A model generated the notes under the pieces. It had not been told where the DNA came from. It did not search any database and worked only from the letters and a program-made list of their open reading frames with translations. DNA of 64,000 nt from Stutzerimonas stutzeri (lineage in GTDB: Bacteria > Pseudomonadota > Gammaproteobacteria > Pseudomonadales > Pseudomonadaceae), in the NCBI RefSeq assembly GCF_002909485.1, contig NZ_PPXG01000001.1, positions 372,001-436,000 of the forward strand. Direction: 5' to 3'. Positions 24,402-32,391 of this stretch are shown in pieces; position 1 is the first letter of the stretch, and every line of letters begins with the position of its first letter. A program made the translations under genes and the position numbers.

Positions 24402-24895
24402 TTCCCCTCACCCCAGCCCTCTCCCCAAAGGGGCGAGGGGGTTGGTTCGGTGTTGCTGATGGCTATGTGGTCTGGCGTTGTTTTGGTGCTGTTAGTCCGG
24501 CGCCTGTGGTGTGTGTCGTGGCGAGGGATTTGGCCTGTTCCCCTCATTCCGGCCGTCTCTCCAAAGGTGCGAGAGTCAGTTCGGTGTTGCTGGTGGTCTT
24601 GTGGTCTGGCGTTGCTTTGGTGCTGTTAGTCCGGCGCCTGCGATGTGTGTCGTGGCGAGGGATTTGGATGGGTCTGTTCCCCTCATCCCGGCCGTCTCCC
24701 CAAAGGTGCGAGGGTTGGTTCGGTGTTGCCGGTGGTCTTGTGGTTTGGCGTTGCTTTGGTGCTGTTAGTCCGGCGCCTGTGGTGTGTGTCGTGGCGAGGG
24801 ATTTGGTTGGGTCTGTTCCCTTCATCCCGGCCGTCTCCCCAAAGGTGCGAGGGTTGGTTCGGTGTTGCTGATGGTCGTGTGGTCCGGCGTTGCTT
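24402..24895. repeat. Tandem repeat, 3.6 copies of about 139 bp
   Basis: Units begin at 24402, 24538, 24677 and 24816, giving spacings of 136, 139 and 139 bp, and the last is cut off near 24895. Each starts with TTCCCcTCA..CC and carries CCAAAGG.GCGAGGG and GTTAGTCCGGCGCC blocks. The array fills most of the 711-bp gap between allophanate hydrolase and the carboxylase gene. Open frames over it are repeat artefacts and code for nothing recognisable. Confidence 0.9.
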
Positions 24896-24981
24896 TCGTA
24901 TGAGGCCAGGATTTCGGTGCGCGGCTCATGGCAATGCGTGAACAGCGTCGATGTCCAGATCCCGAACCCGCGCCGAACCGG

Positions 24982-25019
24982 TCCCCTCTCCCTGAGGGAG
25001 AGGGCTAGGGTGAGGGGGG
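24982..25019. repeat. Palindromic CCCTCTCCC-type repeat
   Basis: The sequence is a compact hairpin, CCCTCTCCCTGAGGGAGAGGG, followed by CTAGGGTGAGGGGG. It belongs to the same family as the first block of the nearby 139-bp repeats and the element inside the carboxylase gene. It ends 26 bp from the carboxylase stop codon. Confidence 0.7.
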
Positions 25020-25044
25020 AAATGGTGGGCAAAGACCACAGTTC

Positions 25045-28000
25045 TCAGACCTCCTCGATCACCACTACCCGCTGGCCTGCGCGCACCGGCGAACCGGGCT
25101 GCACACGGACGTCCATCACCACCCCGGCGACCGGGGCGGTGAGCGGGATCTCCATCTTCATGCTCTCGAGGATCACCAGCACGTCGCCGGCCTCGACCCG
25201 CGCACCCTCGGCCACCGACACTTGCCAGAGATTTCCGGCGATATGGCTGTCAATGCCGTGCTGGCCGGCGCCGAGCGGTGTGTCTTCGCCCAGATCGGCG
25301 ACGATTTCCTCGCTTTCGAAATGCGCCTGGCCGGATTCGATCCAGCGCTGGCGCTCGGCGTCGAAGGCTGCGCGCTGCTGGCTGCGGAACGCCTCGATGC
25401 TGTCGGCTTCCCTGGCCAGGAAGTCCTGATAGTCCGAGAGGCACAGCTCGGTCTCCTCGATCTTCAGCGGGTAGCGGCCCAACGGAAAGTCGCGGCGAAT
25501 CTTCAACAGTTCCTCGGCGCTGACCGGATAGAAGCGAATCTGGTCGAAAAAGCGCAGCAGCCATGGCTTGCCGTCGAATGCGGCGACTTCGCGATAGCGG
25601 TTCCACATCTGCAGCGTGCGGCCGACGAACTGGTAGCCGCCGGGGCCCTCCATGCCGTAGACGCACATGTAGGCGCCGCCAATGCCCACCGAGTTTTCGG
25701 CCGTCCAGGTGCGCGCCGGGTTGTACTTGGTGGTGACCAGCCGATGACGCGGGTCCAGTGGAGTGGCGACGGGGGCGCCGAGGTATACATCGCCGAGGCC
25801 CATCACCAGATAACTGGCGTCGAACACGGTGCGGTAAACCTCGTCGAGGTTCGGCAGATCATTGATGCGGCGGATGAATTCCAAGTTGCTCGGGCACCAG
25901 GGAGCATCCCTGCGCACGGTCGTCATGTACTTCTCGATCGCCAACTGGCAGGCAGGATCGTCCCAGGACAGGGGCAGATGAACGATGCGCGAGGGCACCG
26001 TCAGGTTCTCGGCGTGGCAAACGGCATCCCACTGGCCAATCACTTCGGCCAGCAGGCGAGCAAGCGGCAGAATGTCAGGCTGGTAGTGGACCTGCAGCGA
26101 GCGAATCCCGGGTGTGAGGTCGATCACGCCATCCAGCGCTTTCGTCTCCAGCGCCTGCATCAGCGCGTGGGCGCGAAAGCGCAGCACCAGATCCAACTCT
26201 GGGGCACCGATTTCCAGTAGCACGTGAGTGTCGCCGGCGAGGCGGGCTACCAGACGAGTGTCATCAGAGCCGATGTCGAGGACGATGGGGGAGGTGAGCG
26301 CATATTCCGCAGACTGCGCGTAAATGCCCCCTCTCCCCCCGGGAGAGGGCTGGGGTGAGGGGCTTTTGCTGTCGGTTGAAACAGCCCTCACCCCGATCGC
26401 GGGCCGCCCCGGCCCCTCTCCCGGAGGGAGAGGGGAGACAAGCGTGCACTCTTCGCGCCGGGCTCTTGCCAGCTCCCGCGCTGTGGCGATATCCACCGGG
26501 ACAAAGCGCACTTTATCCCCTGCCTTAAGCTGCCCGAGCTGCCACAGGTCGGCCTCGATAATGGTCACCGGACAGACAAACCCCCCCAGGCTCGGGCCGT
26601 CCGGGCCGAGGATCACCGGCATGTCCCCTGTGAAATCGACCGCGCCGATGGCGTAGGGGTTGTCGTGGATGTTCGATGGATGCAAACCGGCTTCGCCGCC
26701 GCTCTCGCGCACCCATTCGGGCTTGGGACCGATCAGGCGCACGCCGGTACGGCTGGAGTTGAAGTGCACTTCCCAGTGGGTACTGAAGAACGTCTTGATG
26801 TAGCCCTCGGTAAAGTACTCCGGCGCGCCATGCGGGCCGTAGATCACTCGTAGCTCGCGCACCGCCGGCAGCACTTCGCAGAGTTCCAGCGGCAGGCTGG
26901 CCCCCGCCGAGCTGTCGGTCAGTTCGCTCAGATGCAGCACGTCGCCCGCACGCAGCGCGCGGCCGCCGTGGCCGCCGAACTGGCCGAGAGTGAAGGTACT
27001 TTTGCTGCCCAGGTAATCCGGCAGCTGAATGCCGCCACGTATGCTGAGATAGCTGCGCGCGCCGGCACCGGCAATGGTGCCGATAGCCAGGGTGCTACCG
27101 GCTTTCACCAGGATCGCGGTGTACATCGGCTGCATGACATCGTCGAGCTTCAGCGTGATCTCGGCGCCGGTGACTGCCACCACCGCATCGGTGTTGAAGC
27201 GCAGGCTCGGCCCGCTCATGGTGATTTCCAGACCTGCGGCACCACCCGGATTGCCCAACAGGGCATTGCCCAGGCGCAGGGCGCGGCTGTCCATCGGTCC
27301 GGACGGCGGCACTCCCACCGCCCAGTAGCCGAGGCGGCCAGGAAAGTCCTGCACGGTAGTCTGAGTGCCGCCGCTTATCACCTCGAAGGTGTTGGCCTTG
27401 TAGGTCAGGCCTTCGAGGCAACGGGTCCATGGCGTGCCATTGACGAAAGGTTCAAAGGTCAGGATTTGCCGGAGGTAAGCGCGGTTGGTTTCCACGCCAT
27501 AGAGCAGCGTGTCGCCGAGGGCGGCATCCAATGCCAGGCGCGCCTGTTCGCGACTTGGCGCCCAGGTTATGAGCTTTGCAATCATCGGGTCGAAGTAGGG
27601 CGGGATCTCGCAGCCCGCTTCAACCCAGGTGTCGATACGCAGGGTCTTGCCATCTGCTGACGGGAAGTTCACCGCTGTGAGCAGGCCGGGACTCGGCTGG
27701 AAATCGCGGCCGGGGTCTTCGGCATACAGGCGCGATTGAATCGAATGGCCGTTAGGCTTCAGATCCTTGGCCAGCTCGATCAGCGGAGGCAAGTCACCGG
27801 CAGCCAGCTCGATCATCCAGCGCACCAGGTCCACCCCCCACACCTGCTCGGTAACGCCATGCTCCACCTGCAAGCGGGTGTTCACTTCGAGAAAGTAGAA
27901 GCGCTCGGCCTCGGTGTCGTAGACGAATTCGACAGTACCGGCGCTGCGGTAGCTGACGGCCTTGGACAGCCTGATCGCCGCGTCGCACAGCGCCTCGGCC

Positions 28001-28749
28001 ATGCCGGCCGGCAGATTTGGCGCCGGGGTTTCTTCCAGCACCTTCTGGTTGCGCCGCTGCACCGAGCAGTCACGCACCCCGAGGGCAATCACCTCGCCGG
28101 CACCGTCGCCGAACACCTGCACTTCCAGGTGGCGAGCGCGCTGGATGTATTTTTCGATAAACACGCCGCTGTCGCTGAAGTTGTTCTGCCCCAGGCGTTT
28201 GACTGCGTCGAAGGCTTCGCTCAGTTCGGCGGCGCTGTTGCACACACGCATGCCGATGCCACCACCGCCAGCGGTGCTTTTCAGCATCACCGGGTAGCCG
28301 ACCTGCTCGCCGGCGATCAGCGCAGCCTCAAGGTCTGCCAGCAACTCGGTGCCCTCGAGCATCGGCACGCCGTGCTGCTTGGCCAGGGCGCGGGCGGTGT
28401 GCTTGAGGCCGAATACGCGCAGTTGCTCAGGCGTCGGGCCGACGAAGGCGATACCCGCGGCCTCGCAGGCTTCGGCAAAGGCGGCGTTCTCCGAGAGAAA
28501 GCCGTAGCCGGGGTGGATTGCTTGCACACCGGTTTCCCGGGCCACGGCAAGAATTTTTTCCACCACCAGGTAGGTGCTCGAGGCCGGGCCTTCGCCCAGG
28601 CTGTGCGACTCGGCGGCCTGTTGGATATGCAAGCTGGCGGCGTCGGCCTCGGAATAGACGGCGACGCCTTTCACGTTCAGGGCGCGCAGCGTGCGCAGGA
28701 TGCGGCAGCTGATGGCACCGCGGTTGGCGATAAGGAGTTTGCTGAACAT
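25045..28749 (-). CDS. uca: Guanidine carboxylase (urea carboxylase family)
   Basis: 1234 aa biotin enzyme. Domains in order: biotin carboxylase (about 1-450, with GGGGIGM and EVNTRLQVEHGVTE), KipA/AHS2-like domain (about 455-765), KipI/AHS1-like domain (about 815-1050, with KYNPARTWT and YGMEGPGGYQ), then a biotinyl domain with ESMKM, Lys1198 being the biotin site. It carboxylates guanidine (or urea) with ATP and bicarbonate. The riboswitch and the two DUF1989 genes favour guanidine as substrate. Residues of about 770-808 are translated from a palindromic repeat doublet inserted in frame between domains. The start is the ATG at 28749; the TTG-initiated extension is not needed. Confidence 0.93.
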   Translation of the reverse strand: MFSKLLIANRGAISCRILRTLRALNVKGVAVYSEADAASLHIQQAAESHSLGEGPASSTYLVVEKILAVARETGVQAIHPGYGFLSENAAFAEACEAAGIAFVGPTPEQLRVFGLKHTARALAKQHGVPMLEGTELLADLEAALIAGEQVGYPVMLKSTAGGGGIGMRVCNSAAELSEAFDAVKRLGQNNFSDSGVFIEKYIQRARHLEVQVFGDGAGEVIALGVRDCSVQRRNQKVLEETPAPNLPAGMAEALCDAAIRLSKAVSYRSAGTVEFVYDTEAERFYFLEVNTRLQVEHGVTEQVWGVDLVRWMIELAAGDLPPLIELAKDLKPNGHSIQSRLYAEDPGRDFQPSPGLLTAVNFPSADGKTLRIDTWVEAGCEIPPYFDPMIAKLITWAPSREQARLALDAALGDTLLYGVETNRAYLRQILTFEPFVNGTPWTRCLEGLTYKANTFEVISGGTQTTVQDFPGRLGYWAVGVPPSGPMDSRALRLGNALLGNPGGAAGLEITMSGPSLRFNTDAVVAVTGAEITLKLDDVMQPMYTAILVKAGSTLAIGTIAGAGARSYLSIRGGIQLPDYLGSKSTFTLGQFGGHGGRALRAGDVLHLSELTDSSAGASLPLELCEVLPAVRELRVIYGPHGAPEYFTEGYIKTFFSTHWEVHFNSSRTGVRLIGPKPEWVRESGGEAGLHPSNIHDNPYAIGAVDFTGDMPVILGPDGPSLGGFVCPVTIIEADLWQLGQLKAGDKVRFVPVDIATARELARARREECTLVSPLPPGEGPGRPAIGVRAVSTDSKSPSPQPSPGGRGGIYAQSAEYALTSPIVLDIGSDDTRLVARLAGDTHVLLEIGAPELDLVLRFRAHALMQALETKALDGVIDLTPGIRSLQVHYQPDILPLARLLAEVIGQWDAVCHAENLTVPSRIVHLPLSWDDPACQLAIEKYMTTVRRDAPWCPSNLEFIRRINDLPNLDEVYRTVFDASYLVMGLGDVYLGAPVATPLDPRHRLVTTKYNPARTWTAENSVGIGGAYMCVYGMEGPGGYQFVGRTLQMWNRYREVAAFDGKPWLLRFFDQIRFYPVSAEELLKIRRDFPLGRYPLKIEETELCLSDYQDFLAREADSIEAFRSQQRAAFDAERQRWIESGQAHFESEEIVADLGEDTPLGAGQHGIDSHIAGNLWQVSVAEGARVEAGDVLVILESMKMEIPLTAPVAGVVMDVRVQPGSPVRAGQRVVVIEEV
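26326..26437. repeat. Palindromic repeat doublet inserted in frame inside the carboxylase gene
   Basis: Two inverted copies of the CCCTCTCCC/GGGTGAGGG element lie at 26326-26362 and 26385-26437. They are read through in the carboxylase frame as a Pro/Gly/Ser-rich stretch (including SPSPQPSPGGRGG and PLPPGEGPG). The stretch falls at a domain boundary and keeps the frame. Confidence 0.85.
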
Positions 28750-29022
28750 CTTCAATCCCTCACGGGGAGGCGGGCCGTCCCGCTTTATTTCTTCGTCGCC
28801 CCCGGCCGTCCGGGGGGTGGCGTTTGTCGGTGGGCCTGGCGGCGTTCTGCTTTAGCCAACCATTGCGTATTAATGTGTGGCTGCGGGCTTGAAGCCCACC
28901 CTACGGATGATGCCGGGCTGCGCGACGGTCATTCGCGCCTTGCTCTTGCGACGCGCCTGCTACTGGTAGCTGCCCGGCACGCGCCTGCAGCAGCGGCAGC
29001 AGGTAGCGGCGCAACAACCGCA
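28750..29022. other. Intergenic region of 273 bp inside operon 1
   Basis: No gene is supported here. It contains a GGGCTTGAAGCCC palindrome followed by ACCCTACGG near 28889-28910, a short repeat frequent in Pseudomonas genomes, and a GGCCGTCCGGGGGG block near 28804. The gap is unusually long for an operon whose other junctions are mostly under 15 bp, so an internal promoter or RNA processing site is possible. Confidence 0.5.
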
Positions 29023-29658
29023 TCAGTCCCATACCAGCACCTGGGCAGGTGTCGGGTTCCAGCCGTTGCACGGGTTGTTCAGCTGGGGGCAATTTGAGAT
29101 CAGTACGATCACGTCCATCTCGGCGCGCAGTTCGACATATTTGCCGGGTGCGGAGAGGCCGTCCTCGAAGGTCAACCCGCCGTCAGGCGTGACCGGCACG
29201 TTCATGAAGAAGTTGATGTTGGCGCCTATGTCGCGCTTCTCCAGGCGACCGTCGTGCAGGCTGGCGCGCAGAAAGTTGTCGCGGCAGCTGTGCATGTAGC
29301 GCTTGTCCAGCGCATAGCGCACCACGTTGCTTTCCTGGGCGCAGGCGCCGCCCAGGGTGTCGTGGCGCCCGCAGGTGTCGGCCGTGATGGTCAGTAATGG
29401 GTGGCCCAGATTGGAGTAGAGAACGGTCCCGGCGGTTAGGTAGACCTTGTTCTGCCGGCGCAGGGTGCGCTGCGGGTCGAAGCGTTCGCGCGGGTTCTTC
29501 GCGCTGAAGAAAAGCGTATCGATGGCCTGGTTGCCCTCAACATCCAACAGGCGCAGGGTCTGCCCGGCCTTCACTTCGAACAGGTACGGCTCGCCGGCCG
29601 GAATCAGGTGGCGGAATGTAGCGGTTTCGGGGTGCAGGCTGCTTTCTACGATGGTCAT
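29023..29658 (-). CDS. DUF1989 protein, carboxyguanidine deiminase subunit (urea carboxylase-associated protein)
   Basis: 211 aa DUF1989 protein. Family signatures visible are the NQAIDTLFF segment, TADTCGRHDTLGG, SCRDNFLRA and the closing LVISNCPQ-like VLISNCPQLNNPCN. Published work shows that two such proteins (CgiA and CgiB) form a heteromeric deiminase converting carboxyguanidine, the product of guanidine carboxylase, to allophanate. It is paired with the next upstream gene, 13 bp away, and lies in the same operon as carboxylase and hydrolase. I cannot tell which of the two is A or B. Confidence 0.9.
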   Translation of the reverse strand: MTIVESSLHPETATFRHLIPAGEPYLFEVKAGQTLRLLDVEGNQAIDTLFFSAKNPRERFDPQRTLRRQNKVYLTAGTVLYSNLGHPLLTITADTCGRHDTLGGACAQESNVVRYALDKRYMHSCRDNFLRASLHDGRLEKRDIGANINFFMNVPVTPDGGLTFEDGLSAPGKYVELRAEMDVIVLISNCPQLNNPCNGWNPTPAQVLVWD

Positions 29659-29671
29659 CTCGGCAACCTCC

Positions 29672-30400
29672 TCAGATGTAGAGTCGTTCGGTGTTGTGGA
29701 AGCCGCGGCCGTTCTCCGGGCGCGAAGTACGGCAGAGCACGCTGATACCGTCGCTCTCGACCTTGTGCCAGCTGAGCTGCACAGGCTTTGGTGCGTAAAC
29801 CGGGTTCGGGTCGAGCGGGTGCTGCAGGGCGGTAAGGATCACCAAGGTATCCATCGGCGCATACAGCTCGACGTAGCTGCCCGGCTTGGAGTTGCCGCTG
29901 TGAAAGGCAAACCTACCGTCTGCGTCCACATCCACCCGGCTGAACAGATTGAGCACCATCAGCAGGTCCTGCAGGTTCAGATTCCACTTGCCCATTTCCA
30001 CCAGCAGGTTGTCGGTGCCGTTGCGAAAGAAGCCGTTGTGCAGTTCCTGATAGCGGCCTTCGCCGTACCTTTCCCGCACTTCGTCGGCGTTCAGTACGCC
30101 GCCGAAGCTATCGTGCCAGCCGCAGGTGTCGGCCGTGATGGCGGCGAGTACGCGACCCATGTCCGAGTACAGGCAGTGGCCGGCGGTGAGCTTGGCGGTG
30201 TGTTGGCATTTGAGCGTATCCGGTAGGTTGAGGCGTTCGCTCTTCTCATTGGCATTGAGCAGCATGATGCTGACGTTGGCGCCGCCTTCGAGATCGGTCA
30301 GACGCAGCAGCTGGCCGCGCTTGAGGACGAAGGAGGTGTGGCCGCCACCGGGAATGGTTTCCTCGTACAGCGTGGGGCGGATCGCGAGTGAAGCGCTCAT
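29672..30400 (-). CDS. DUF1989 protein, second carboxyguanidine deiminase subunit
   Basis: 242 aa DUF1989 protein with TADTCGWHDSFGG, FFRNGTDNL and KPGSYVELYAPMDTLV, equivalent to blocks in its neighbour. It corresponds to the longer urea-carboxylase-associated protein. The start is the ATG at 30400 (MSASLAIRP), two bases after the ATPase stop; the longer frame only re-reads the ATPase gene. With its partner it probably deiminates carboxyguanidine, releasing ammonia and allophanate. Confidence 0.9.
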   Translation of the reverse strand: MSASLAIRPTLYEETIPGGGHTSFVLKRGQLLRLTDLEGGANVSIMLLNANEKSERLNLPDTLKCQHTAKLTAGHCLYSDMGRVLAAITADTCGWHDSFGGVLNADEVRERYGEGRYQELHNGFFRNGTDNLLVEMGKWNLNLQDLLMVLNLFSRVDVDADGRFAFHSGNSKPGSYVELYAPMDTLVILTALQHPLDPNPVYAPKPVQLSWHKVESDGISVLCRTSRPENGRGFHNTERLYI

Positions 30401-30401
30401 G

Positions 30402-31265
30402 TCAGGCTCCTTGATAGACAGTTCGGAAAGGGCCGCAGAGATCGGCCGGCAGACTGGCGACACCGTCGGGCAGGTGGCGGTTGTCGTGCAGTGGAATGTC
30501 GTAGGTCACCCGTGCGCCATAAGCACCCGGGGCGTGCGGATCGATGCGTGGCTTGTCGAACACCAGCAGCCGACTGCCGAGGGTGAAGCCCTCAGAGAGG
30601 TCATGGGTGACCATGAACACCGTCAGCCGGGTTTCCCTCCAAAGCTCGAGCAGCAGCGCGTGCATGTCCTTGCGAATGCCTGGGTCGAGCGCGCCGAAGG
30701 GCTCGTCGAGCAGTAGCACGCGTGGCTTCATGATCAGTGCCTGGGCGATGGCGAGGCGTTGCTGCATGCCGCCGGAGAGCTGCGCCGGATACTTGTCCAG
30801 GGCATGGTCGAGGCCAACCTTGTGCAACATCTGTGCAGCCTGCTCGCGGGCATCGCGCTTGTTGCGCCCGAGCAGGCGGCCCAGCAGCGGAGCGTGTGGC
30901 AGCTCGAGACCAAGGGCGACGTTGTTCAGCACGGACAGATGTGGGAATACCGAGTAACGCTGAAAAACCACGCCTCGGCTGGCGTCCGGCTCGTCAGCCA
31001 GTGGCTGACCGTCCAGCAGAATCTCGCCACGGCTGGGGGTTTCCTGGCCAAGCAACAGCCGTAAAAAGGTGGACTTGCCACAGCCGGACGCACCGACCAG
31101 AGTGCAAAATTCACCTTCGACGATGTTCAGGTTCAGACGCTCCAGTACCACCTGGTCGCCGTATTCCTGCCAGACGTTCTTTACCTGGATAAACGTGTTG
31201 GATTCGCCTGCGGCGCGCTGCTCCGGACGCGCGGGTACGGGCGTGTTCGCGTCTATATCGCTCAT
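30402..31265 (-). CDS. ABC transporter ATP-binding protein, operon 1
   Basis: 287 aa ATPase with Walker [10 protein letters not shown], signature LSGGMQQR and Walker [12 protein letters not shown]. The C-terminal extension, of about 50 residues (HAPGAYGARVTYDIPL onward), is typical of the transporter ATPases beside urea/guanidine carboxylases. The ATG at 31265 (MSDIDANTPVP) overlaps the permease stop as ATGA. It powers the permease encoded just upstream. Confidence 0.92.
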   Translation of the reverse strand: MSDIDANTPVPARPEQRAAGESNTFIQVKNVWQEYGDQVVLERLNLNIVEGEFCTLVGASGCGKSTFLRLLLGQETPSRGEILLDGQPLADEPDASRGVVFQRYSVFPHLSVLNNVALGLELPHAPLLGRLLGRNKRDAREQAAQMLHKVGLDHALDKYPAQLSGGMQQRLAIAQALIMKPRVLLLDEPFGALDPGIRKDMHALLLELWRETRLTVFMVTHDLSEGFTLGSRLLVFDKPRIDPHAPGAYGARVTYDIPLHDNRHLPDGVASLPADLCGPFRTVYQGA

Positions 31266-32077
31266 GCCTTGGCTCCTTCGTACCAGGGGAACAGCAGCTG
31301 TGTCAGACGCCGCAGCAGGTAGTCCATGGCCCACGCCAGCGCGGTAATCCAGGCGACGTAAGGCAGGATCACGTCCATCGCCATGTAGCGACGCACGAGA
31401 AAGATGCGATAGCCCAGGCCATCGGTGGAGGCGATGGCTTCAGCGGCAATGAGGAACAGCCAGGCCGAACCGAGCACCAGCCGCAGGCTGATCAGCAGGC
31501 GCGGCATCAACTGCGGCAGCACCAGGCGCAGGATCAACGTCCAGGTGTTGGCACCCAAGGTTTGCGCCTTGATCAGCAGTTCGCGGGGGATTTCTCGCGC
31601 TCGGTGTTCAAGGTCACGAGCCAGGATCGGTGTGATACCGATGACGATGAGCATCACCTTGGACAGCTCGCCCAGCCCGAACACAATGAACAGGATTGGC
31701 AGAATCGCCAGTGGCGGCACCATCGAAAGCACCGTGAGCAAGGGCGAAAGCGGCGCGCTAAACAGGGGCAGCGTGCCGGCGGCGATGCCCAGGCATAGTC
31801 CGGCTACCGCCGCAATAGCGAGGCCGATGCCGAGGCGCTTTAGGCTGGAGGCGGTGTCCTGCCAGAACAGGTAATCGCCGGAGCGTTTATCGGGGGTGAA
31901 GGCGAGGCGCTCTATCGCTGCACTCATCTGGCTGAAGCTGGGCAGCAGCTTGTCGTTCGGGTTGAGCTCCAGGCGCTGGGCCGAGTTGGTCAGGTACAGC
32001 GCCAAGAGCAGGGCAAACGGCAGGATCGCCAATGCCCACCAGCCGCTGCGGCCAGGCGTGCGGTTTATCAGGCGCAT
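31262..32077 (-). CDS. ABC transporter permease, operon 1
   Basis: 271 aa with about six hydrophobic segments and the coupling-loop pattern IKAQTLGANTWTLILRLVLPQLMP. It is the first recognised gene behind guanidine riboswitch 1. The ATG at 32077 is preceded by GAGGTG at seven bases. No binding-protein gene is present in this operon; the one at 8112-9176 belongs to the family that normally accompanies this permease, so I pair them across 22 kb. Confidence 0.92.
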   Translation of the reverse strand: MRLINRTPGRSGWWALAILPFALLLALYLTNSAQRLELNPNDKLLPSFSQMSAAIERLAFTPDKRSGDYLFWQDTASSLKRLGIGLAIAAVAGLCLGIAAGTLPLFSAPLSPLLTVLSMVPPLAILPILFIVFGLGELSKVMLIVIGITPILARDLEHRAREIPRELLIKAQTLGANTWTLILRLVLPQLMPRLLISLRLVLGSAWLFLIAAEAIASTDGLGYRIFLVRRYMAMDVILPYVAWITALAWAMDYLLRRLTQLLFPWYEGAKA

Positions 32078-32193
32078 GGACAGGCACCTCGTATGACGGT
32101 GGCTGTAACAGACCGATAGGCGTGAGGTTCAGGCGTGGCGCACAGCCCGGTATACAGGGCGCAGAACGGCGGGGCCGGTTCGAACGGGAGCAT
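32068..32193 (-). CDS. Possible 41-residue leader ORF after riboswitch 1
   Basis: An ATG at 32193 with a very good ribosome-binding site (GGAGGG, six bases) opens a 41-aa frame, MLPFEPAPPFCALYT..., that ends 10 bases inside the permease gene. It has no recognisable domain. Its ribosome-binding site is perfectly complementary to the P2 hairpin region of the riboswitch. That complementarity and the coupling to the permease start make it a plausible regulatory leader peptide; codon use and conservation are untested. Confidence 0.35.
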   Translation of the reverse strand: MLPFEPAPPFCALYTGLCATPEPHAYRSVTATVIRGACPCA

Positions 32194-32245
32194 GGCAAAC
32201 CCTCCAGTGTTGGGAATAGCGCAGGAGCTGCGTGGCAATGACGCT

Positions 32246-32340
32246 GTCTCCCGGGCTTTTATCCCGCCGTGTAACCTCACTGGAGGTCGCCAACTCTCGG
32301 ACCAGCCACTCGTGTTGACGAGTCGGAACCCTAGTCGGCT
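32246..32340 (-). ncRNA. Guanidine-I (ykkC) riboswitch 1, leader of operon 1
   Basis: The minus strand carries the ykkC core: CUAGGGUUCCG, UGGUCCGAGAG and ACACGGCGGGAUAAAAGCCC-GGGAGAC. P1 pairs GCCGAC (32334-32339) with GUUGGC (32289-32294). An internal hairpin ACUCGU-caac-ACGAGU and a P2 hairpin ACCUC-CAGU-GAGGU are clear. It binds guanidinium in this family. About 170 nt of leader separate it from the permease gene. The core is nearly identical to riboswitch 2, while the stems differ in sequence but keep their pairing, which argues that both are functional. Confidence 0.94.
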
Positions 32341-32391
32341 ATTTCAAATTGTTTTGCAGATGCAGCAGCTTTCTTGCACGCCAAGATGCAA

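Noticed and set aside
24402..24895. Tandem array as a CRISPR
   Set aside because: The units are about 139 bp and near-identical along their whole length, with no short repeat and unique spacer pattern, and no cas genes are present.
24544..25032. ORF of 162 aa on the minus strand over the tandem repeat
   Set aside because: It is made of translated repeat units (LTLALSLRERG-like strings) with no domain or ribosome-binding site.
25045..28749. Operon 1 as a plain urea-degradation operon
   Set aside because: Urea carboxylase alone would not need two DUF1989 deiminase genes or a guanidine-sensing riboswitch; guanidine is the better substrate, although the carboxylase sequence alone does not prove it.
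27736..29097. 453-aa plus-strand ORF opposite the carboxylase gene
   Set aside because: It is a shadow of the biotin carboxylase domain, with no motif and no start signal.
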